The position numbers and the translations under genes are program-made. From assembly GCA_009845905.1 (NCBI GenBank), contig VXYS01000006.1:80266-144265 (forward strand): DNA of 64,000 nt. Reading direction: 5' to 3'. The stretch is from Gammaproteobacteria bacterium. GTDB lineage: Bacteria > Pseudomonadota > Gammaproteobacteria > Steroidobacterales > Foliamicaceae. The notes under the pieces were generated by a model that made no database searches, was not told the origin of the DNA, and saw only the letters and a list, made by a program, of their open reading frames with translations. This document shows positions 59,950 through 64,000 of the stretch, piece after piece. Positions within the stretch are counted from its first letter, which is position 1. Every line of letters begins with the position of its first letter.

Positions 59950-60294
59950 TTAGTGGGCGCGCTCGATCAGGCGCGTCAGGCTTGCGATGTGCTCCCCCAG
60001 TTGGGTGCGTCCCGAATCGGTCAGCTGATACCAGGTCACAGGCCGCCGGTTGCGGAAGCTCTTCTGTATCTTCAGGTAACCGGCGTCTTCGAGCTTGCGC
60101 AGGTGCGTGCCCAGGCTGCCGTCTTTTTCTTCAAGCACCTGCTTCAGTCGGCTGAATGACATCGCATCGTGCCTGGACAGCAATACGCAGATCGCCAGCC
60201 GTACCCGGTGCTCGAACAAGCCCCTGAGCGAACCCAGTTCCTCCAGGGTCGCGACGTCCGGGTCAGTCTTCGGCACGTTGCGCCCTTGCGCCAA
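59950..60294 (-). CDS. Winged-helix transcriptional regulator (HTH_34/ArsR-like)
   Basis: A 114-residue DNA-binding protein: 'LRGLFEHRVRLAICVLLSRHDAMSFSRLKQVLEEKDGSLGTHLRKLEDAGYLKIQKSF' is the winged helix of the HTH_34 group often paired with a membrane protein gene. The reading frame begins at TTG 60294, overlapping the membrane gene by 32 bases; GTG at 60276 is an alternative. Transcribed from the promoter at 60885-60913 with the membrane gene, and possibly autoregulating it through the inverted repeats there. Confidence 0.8.
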   Translation of the reverse strand: MAQGRNVPKTDPDVATLEELGSLRGLFEHRVRLAICVLLSRHDAMSFSRLKQVLEEKDGSLGTHLRKLEDAGYLKIQKSFRNRRPVTWYQLTDSGRTQLGEHIASLTRLIERAH

Positions 60295-60835
60295 GGAAGG
60301 CCTGCGCCGCCAGCGCCGTGGCGGCGAGTACGCCGGCGACAGTGAATCCGTAGGACGGCAATGCCAGCGTGATCAGGTACCCGACGCCAAGCAGCGCGCC
60401 GATCGGCAACATGCGTCGCTCAAGGTGCAGACCCGCCAGAAAATAAGTCAGTGCCAGAAGAAGAATCCACGTGGAGCTTACTCCCGGCCACGTCAATTGC
60501 CCGGTTCCGACAAGGCCGAATACGAGCAATCCGGTGCAAAAGAACCCCAGAAAGTGAAACACCCAGCGCTTGCCCTCCCGCCGGTCGGCCTGTCCGACGT
60601 CGCGGGCGGCCCGCCAGGCGAGCCACGAGGTAAGCCCCCCGCCCACAGGTCCGCCAATCATCCAGTAAACACCAATCCAGGCTGAACCCGGCCCCACAAG
60701 GTCCACCAGTGTGAAACCGCACAGGCAAAGCACTGCCCAGATCAGGTAAATCGCCGGAATGTGAACGGACGCGGATCGCTCGGACGCGGCGCGCACATAC
60801 GCGATGTCTTCTTTCAGTTGCTGCTGATTGGTCAT
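60263..60835 (-). CDS. Integral membrane protein, regulator partner
   Basis: A 190-residue protein with about five hydrophobic segments ('IYLIWAVLCLCGFTLVDLVG', 'AWIGVYWMIGGPVGGGLTSW', 'HFLGFFCTGLLVFGLVG', 'ILLLALTYFLAGLHL', 'PIGALLGVGYLITLAL'). The soluble N-terminal 25 residues precede the first helix. Start ATG 60835 with GGAGG upstream. It overlaps the regulator gene downstream and is expressed from the sigma-70 promoter just upstream. Function unknown; such pairs of small membrane protein and HTH_34 regulator are common in proteobacteria. Confidence 0.75.
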   Translation of the reverse strand: MTNQQQLKEDIAYVRAASERSASVHIPAIYLIWAVLCLCGFTLVDLVGPGSAWIGVYWMIGGPVGGGLTSWLAWRAARDVGQADRREGKRWVFHFLGFFCTGLLVFGLVGTGQLTWPGVSSTWILLLALTYFLAGLHLERRMLPIGALLGVGYLITLALPSYGFTVAGVLAATALAAQAFLGARAQRAED

Positions 60836-60857
60836 TTCTCCTCCTTTCACCAGAATA

Positions 60858-60894
60858 AACGCTCGCAAATAGCGTTAACTCTGAAATATAGAGT
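60858..60894. promoter_or_regulatory. Candidate operators overlapping the -10 and start region
   Basis: Two inverted repeats: ACTCT/AGAGT around seven bases (60878-60894) spanning the -10 box, and AACGCT/AGCGTT around seven bases (60858-60876) just downstream. The adjacent regulator is a natural ligand, but binding is not proven. Confidence 0.45.
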
Positions 60895-60913
60895 AATATT
60901 TCGACCAAGTCAA
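60885..60913 (-). promoter_or_regulatory. Sigma-70 promoter for the membrane-protein/regulator pair
   Basis: TTGACT (60913-60908) and TATATT (60890-60885) with exactly 17 bases between them on the minus strand, about 50 bases before the ATG at 60835. The -10 box sits within the inverted repeat ACTCT-7-AGAGT, giving an obvious site for a repressor. Confidence 0.7.
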
Positions 60914-60959
60914 CAGGGAGATCGCAAGGGATGGCGGCGTCATGCCGCCAACGGCCGGA

Positions 60960-61448
60960 TTACTGTTCGGCGGTGGACTGCTGCAGGTAGGCGATCAGGT
61001 CGGCGCGGTCGCGCGCCCTGCGGATGCCGGCGAAGATCATCTTGTTGCCGGGGATGACTTCCGAGGGACTGCGCATCCAGTGATCCAGCGTTTCCGGCGT
61101 CCAGGTGATCTCCGAGGCCAGTAACGCTTCCGAATACTCGTAGCCCGGCGCGGTGCCGGCCGGGCGGTCCAGGAAACCGAGCAGGTTCGGTCCCAGCAAC
61201 TGGTTGCCCTCGGCCACCAGCGTATGACAGGCGCGGCACTGTATATACAGGCGTCGGCCCCGGTCCGGATTGGCCGCGGCCAGCAGGGTGGCGAGGTCTA
61301 CCTCCTCCACTGCGGGCGCGGGCTCCGATGCACCCGCGCCGGACGACTCGGTCCCGGCGGAAGTCGCGGCCGGCTGCTCGCTGCCGCAAGCCCAGAGCGC
61401 AAGCGTTGCTGCCAGCAAAGCCGGCGTAAATTGCCTGATTGGGTTCAA
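60960..61448 (-). CDS. Cytochrome c lipoprotein (Mo-hydroxylase partner)
   Basis: A 162-residue class I cytochrome c. The N-terminus is a lipoprotein signal (Cys21 in 'ALWACGS'), followed by an Ala/Ser/Glu linker, then heme motif Cys71-R-A-Cys74-His75 and the axial Met137 in 'GNKMIFAG', typical of cytochrome c2/c550 folds. The start is TTG at 61448, overlapping the stop of the 2Fe-2S subunit gene (TTGA). The overlap indicates that it carries electrons away from the molybdenum hydroxylase in the periplasm. Confidence 0.85.
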   Translation of the reverse strand: MNPIRQFTPALLAATLALWACGSEQPAATSAGTESSGAGASEPAPAVEEVDLATLLAAANPDRGRRLYIQCRACHTLVAEGNQLLGPNLLGFLDRPAGTAPGYEYSEALLASEITWTPETLDHWMRSPSEVIPGNKMIFAGIRRARDRADLIAYLQQSTAEQ

Positions 61449-61939
61449 CTTTCGCCGGCCGTGGTTGGCGACATTGATCTGGCTGCGGCGTGGATGGCCC
61501 GCCGGATACGCGGGTAGGTGCCGCAACGGCAGATGTTCGTGATCGAACGATCGATGTCTTCGTCGCTGGGCGCGGGATTGTCCGCCAGCAGTGCCGCCGC
61601 GGCCATCACCATGCCGGGCTGGCAGTAGCCGCATTGCGGGACCTGCTCGTCGATCCAGGCCTGCTGTACCGGGTGCGGCCGGCCGTCTTCCGCCAGACCT
61701 TCAATGGTCGTGATGCTGCGGCCCTCGGCGGCGACCGTGTTGATCCGGCAGGACCGCACGGCAACCCCGTCGAGATGCACGGTGCAGGCGCCGCACAGGG
61801 CGATGCCGCAACCGTACTTGGTGCCGGTCAGGTTCAGATGATCGCGCAGCGCCCACAAAAGCGGCATGTCATCGGGCACGTCCAGCGTGACCGCGCGTCC
61901 ATTGAGAGTAAAGCTCGCCACGGCGGTGCAGTTTATCAT
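61445..61939 (-). CDS. Molybdenum hydroxylase 2Fe-2S subunit (IorA-like)
   Basis: A 164-residue iron-sulfur subunit of a xanthine-oxidase-family enzyme. Both clusters are complete: the plant-type site Cys44, 49, 52, 64 ('[12 protein letters not shown]...SCRI') and the second site Cys103, 106, 137, 139 ('CGYCQPGM', 'ICRCG'). In IorAB-type enzymes this subunit pairs with a separate molybdopterin subunit encoded here on the opposite strand. The downstream cytochrome overlaps it by four bases. Confidence 0.9.
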   Translation of the reverse strand: MINCTAVASFTLNGRAVTLDVPDDMPLLWALRDHLNLTGTKYGCGIALCGACTVHLDGVAVRSCRINTVAAEGRSITTIEGLAEDGRPHPVQQAWIDEQVPQCGYCQPGMVMAAAALLADNPAPSDEDIDRSITNICRCGTYPRIRRAIHAAARSMSPTTAGES

Positions 61940-62039
61940 GCACGCGCGTCGGCGCTGACTCCTGCCGGGCCGCGATTCCACGACTTCCCGGGGCGCGCGC
62001 CGAAACGCATCCGCCGTAAGGTTTATTATTCGTGGCGCT

Positions 62040-64000
62040 ATGCTGAAAACAAACGCTTCATCCGCCGGTCGTACGGATCCGGTCGCCCAGCCCTGTCTTT
62101 CCCTGAACCGCCGTGAGATGCTGGCCGCCACCGGCGCCTTGCTGGCCGCCCCCGCCTTTGGACTGCGCGTGGCGATGGCCCGTGAAGCGGGTGGACCGCT
62201 CAATGCCTGGGTAACGCTCGACGAGCAGGGCGCGGTAACGATACTGTGCCCGGTGGGCGACATGGGTCAGGGCATTCTGCACAGCCTGCCGCTGATGCTT
62301 GCCGATGAAATGGAAGTCGCCTGGGACGACGTTCAGGTGCGTTACGCGCCGCTCGACCCTGGCGCTTACGGCAACTCGGCGCGCCTGGACCGCGGCCAGG
62401 GTTCAGGCAACAGCGTGTCGATCATGGGTTATCACAAGGGCCTTCGCCAAGCCGGCGCCGCGGCCCGCGAGATGCTGGTGGCGGCTGCGGCGGACGAATG
62501 GGGCGTGCCGGCCTCGGACTGTTACGCCGAGCAATCGCAGGTCTGGTGCAATGGCCGCTCGCTGAGTTACGGGGAGCTGGCCGGGAAAGCCGCGGGGATG
62601 CCGGTGCCGGAGGAGCCGCGGCTCAAGTCGCGCGAGGAATTTCGACTGATCGGCAAGCACGCCCCGCGCAAGGACAGCGCGCCGAAGGTCATGGGCACGT
62701 TTCCGTTCATGGCCGATTCCGCCGGCGGCGAACCTGCCTTGCATGCCGCCGTGCTCAATGCGCCGCGCCGCGGAGCGCGCCTCAAGAGCCTCGCATACGA
62801 GTCGCCGGACGGCGCCTGGCCCAAGGTCATGGCCATCGGCGATCAGGCGGTGGCGGCGGTGGCCGAAGACTACTGGACGGCGTCCTCGGCACTGGAACAG
62901 GCAGACATCGTCTGGGAGGGCGGCGATACCAGCAGCACGGAATCGGTCTTTGAAGAACTGCGCGGTGCGCTCGAGGCCGAGGACGGCCGCAACTGGATTG
63001 AAGCCGGCGATACCGAGTCCGTGATTGCATCCGCCGAACGGACGCTGGATGCGACCTACGAGGCGCCCATCCTCGCTCACGCCAACATGGAACCGCTGGG
63101 GGCCACGGCGCGCTTCAGCGCTGACGGATGCGAGTTGTGGGTTCCGTCGCAGAACCTGCAGCGCCTGCAGGCCGACATTGGCAACATCTTCGGCCTGGAG
63201 CCGGAACAGGTGCTGCTGCACCACTGCAACATGGGCGGTGCATTTGGGCGGCGCATCGAGTCGGAAGTGGCCGTGCAAGCCCTGTCGATCGCAAAAGCGC
63301 TGCACGAGCAGGGACTGCCGGACCGCCCGGTCCGGCTGGTGTGGAGCCGCGAGCAGGACATGCGCCACGACTGTTACCGGCCGCCCTACGTGGCGCGGCT
63401 GCGTGCTGCGCTGGACGATTCCGGTCGCCCCAGCGCCTGGACGGCCAAGGCGGCCGGACATTCGCTGCTGGCCGAGCGCTGGCCGTGGATGGTGGAAGAA
63501 TCGGCGGATCCGTCGTCGGTGGGCGCTCTGTTCAACGACCTGTACGCGGTCCCCAACCGGCGCGTGAGCTACGTGATGCGGCAGATGCCGGTGCGCGGCG
63601 GATTCTGGCGCAGCGTGGCCGCCAGCATGAACTCGTTTTTCGCCGAGAGCTTCCTCGACGAGGTGGCGCACGCCGGTGGCCGCAATCCGGTGGAACTGCG
63701 CGCCGAACTCACCTCCGATCCGCGCGCGCTGAAAGTGCTGGAAAAGGCGGCCGAAGGCTGGACCGCGCAAAGCGGCATAGCGGTGGCCAAGCTGTTCTCC
63801 AGCTACATCGGCACGCAAGTGGAACTGGAAGTAAAGGACGGCGCCTGGCGGGCGCGAAAGATCCGCGCCGCCGTGGACTGCGGGCTGGCGGTGGATCCGA
63901 ACAACGTCGAGGCGCAGATCGAGGGCGCCATCATCTATGGCTTGAGCGCCCTGCTGTTCGGAGAAATCAACCTGGAGGACGGCGCGGTGGCAGAAGGCAA
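62040..64000 (+). CDS. Molybdopterin subunit of IorB-like hydroxylase (partial, runs off the right edge)
   Basis: At least 653 codons without a stop. A Tat signal near residue 24 ('[19 protein letters not shown]') shows periplasmic export with folded cofactor. The family segments are clear: '[25 protein letters not shown]', '[13 protein letters not shown]', '[16 protein letters not shown]' and '[20 protein letters not shown]'. It binds molybdopterin cytosine dinucleotide and hydroxylates N-heterocycles or aldehydes in relatives such as isoquinoline 1-oxidoreductase. Family proteins are about 740 residues, so roughly 90 residues are missing beyond the edge. Divergent from the 2Fe-2S gene over 100 bases. 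Confidence 0.88.
   Translation, partial: MLKTNASSAGRTDPVAQPCLSLNRREMLAATGALLAAPAFGLRVAMAREAGGPLNAWVTLDEQGAVTILCPVGDMGQGILHSLPLMLADEMEVAWDDVQVRYAPLDPGAYGNSARLDRGQGSGNSVSIMGYHKGLRQAGAAAREMLVAAAADEWGVPASDCYAEQSQVWCNGRSLSYGELAGKAAGMPVPEEPRLKSREEFRLIGKHAPRKDSAPKVMGTFPFMADSAGGEPALHAAVLNAPRRGARLKSLAYESPDGAWPKVMAIGDQAVAAVAEDYWTASSALEQADIVWEGGDTSSTESVFEELRGALEAEDGRNWIEAGDTESVIASAERTLDATYEAPILAHANMEPLGATARFSADGCELWVPSQNLQRLQADIGNIFGLEPEQVLLHHCNMGGAFGRRIESEVAVQALSIAKALHEQGLPDRPVRLVWSREQDMRHDCYRPPYVARLRAALDDSGRPSAWTAKAAGHSLLAERWPWMVEESADPSSVGALFNDLYAVPNRRVSYVMRQMPVRGGFWRSVAASMNSFFAESFLDEVAHAGGRNPVELRAELTSDPRALKVLEKAAEGWTAQSGIAVAKLFSSYIGTQVELEVKDGAWRARKIRAAVDCGLAVDPNNVEAQIEGAIIYGLSALLFGEINLEDGAVAEG

Noticed and set aside
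1-64000. tRNA, rRNA or IS element
   Set aside because: No cloverleaf, rRNA segment or transposase-like protein was recognised on either strand by eye; a tRNAscan and IS search would be decisive.

Overview
The window is about 64 kb of GC-rich, densely coding bacterial DNA. The housekeeping genes point to a gammaproteobacterium: rpsU, dapD/dapE, a YbaK-insert proS, monofunctional pheA, a DUF1244 gene, mpl and a YdgA-like DUF945 gene. The accessory content suggests an environmental heterotroph that takes up and breaks down aromatic or similar cyclic compounds: a TonB-dependent receptor, five MFS transporters, a Rieske oxygenase, two UbiD-type decarboxylases, a thiamine-diphosphate enzyme, an EthD protein, a CoA ligase and a molybdenum hydroxylase. 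No rRNA, tRNA, CRISPR array, IS element or phage was seen. The genus cannot be told from the sequence alone.

Layout. 0-2 kb: an AbrB/PIN toxin-antitoxin pair and an unrecognised, compositionally odd gene beside rpsU. 2-5.8 kb: an exported cytochrome c fused to GLUG repeats, a secreted beta-propeller and a membrane-anchored NAD(P)-binding protein. 5.8-16 kb: core metabolism and information genes (P5CR-like, dapE, dapD, wrbA, an M24 peptidase, acyP, proS, pssA, a family-4 uracil-DNA glycosylase, a UMF1-type MFS) and a DUF945 protein. 17.6-25.2 kb: a maleate-isomerase-like protein, three MFS transporters interleaved with two DUF1838 proteins, and an orphan 2Fe-2S ferredoxin. 25.4-36.5 kb: a TonB receptor, a secreted protein, a sulfatase, Rieske oxygenase alpha and beta subunits, MFS plus UbiD, and a thiamine-diphosphate enzyme plus EthD. 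36.5-41.8 kb: pheA, DUF1244, PPi-type phosphofructokinase, adk, a small membrane protein and mpl. 41.8-50.8 kb: a transglutaminase/alpha-E/CP-ATP-grasp trio, an S33-type hydrolase, a NatAB-like ABC exporter and an S46 dipeptidyl peptidase. 51-54 kb: an FtsX/LolD-type ABC cassette ending in an exported CbiX-like protein. 54-64 kb: a CoA ligase, DUF2891, a second UbiD, two more DUF1838 proteins, a regulator/membrane-protein pair and an IorAB-like molybdenum hydroxylase with its own cytochrome c. The iorB-like gene runs off the right edge.

How the genes may work together (inference). The two catabolic blocks (17.6-36.5 kb and 54-64 kb) share two features: a tandem pair of exported DUF1838 proteins and a UbiD-family enzyme. 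One reading is that substrate enters through the TonB receptor and MFS carriers and is oxidised by the Rieske or molybdenum enzymes. It would then be decarboxylated by UbiD or the thiamine-diphosphate enzyme, or activated by the CoA ligase. The DUF1838 proteins would act in the envelope in an undefined role.

GC-rich palindromic elements are scattered between genes, and two lie inside coding sequence: an in-frame linker in the uracil-DNA glycosylase and a roughly 40-residue tail on adenylate kinase. Much longer perfect inverted repeats sit upstream of pssA and upstream of the FtsX-like permease.
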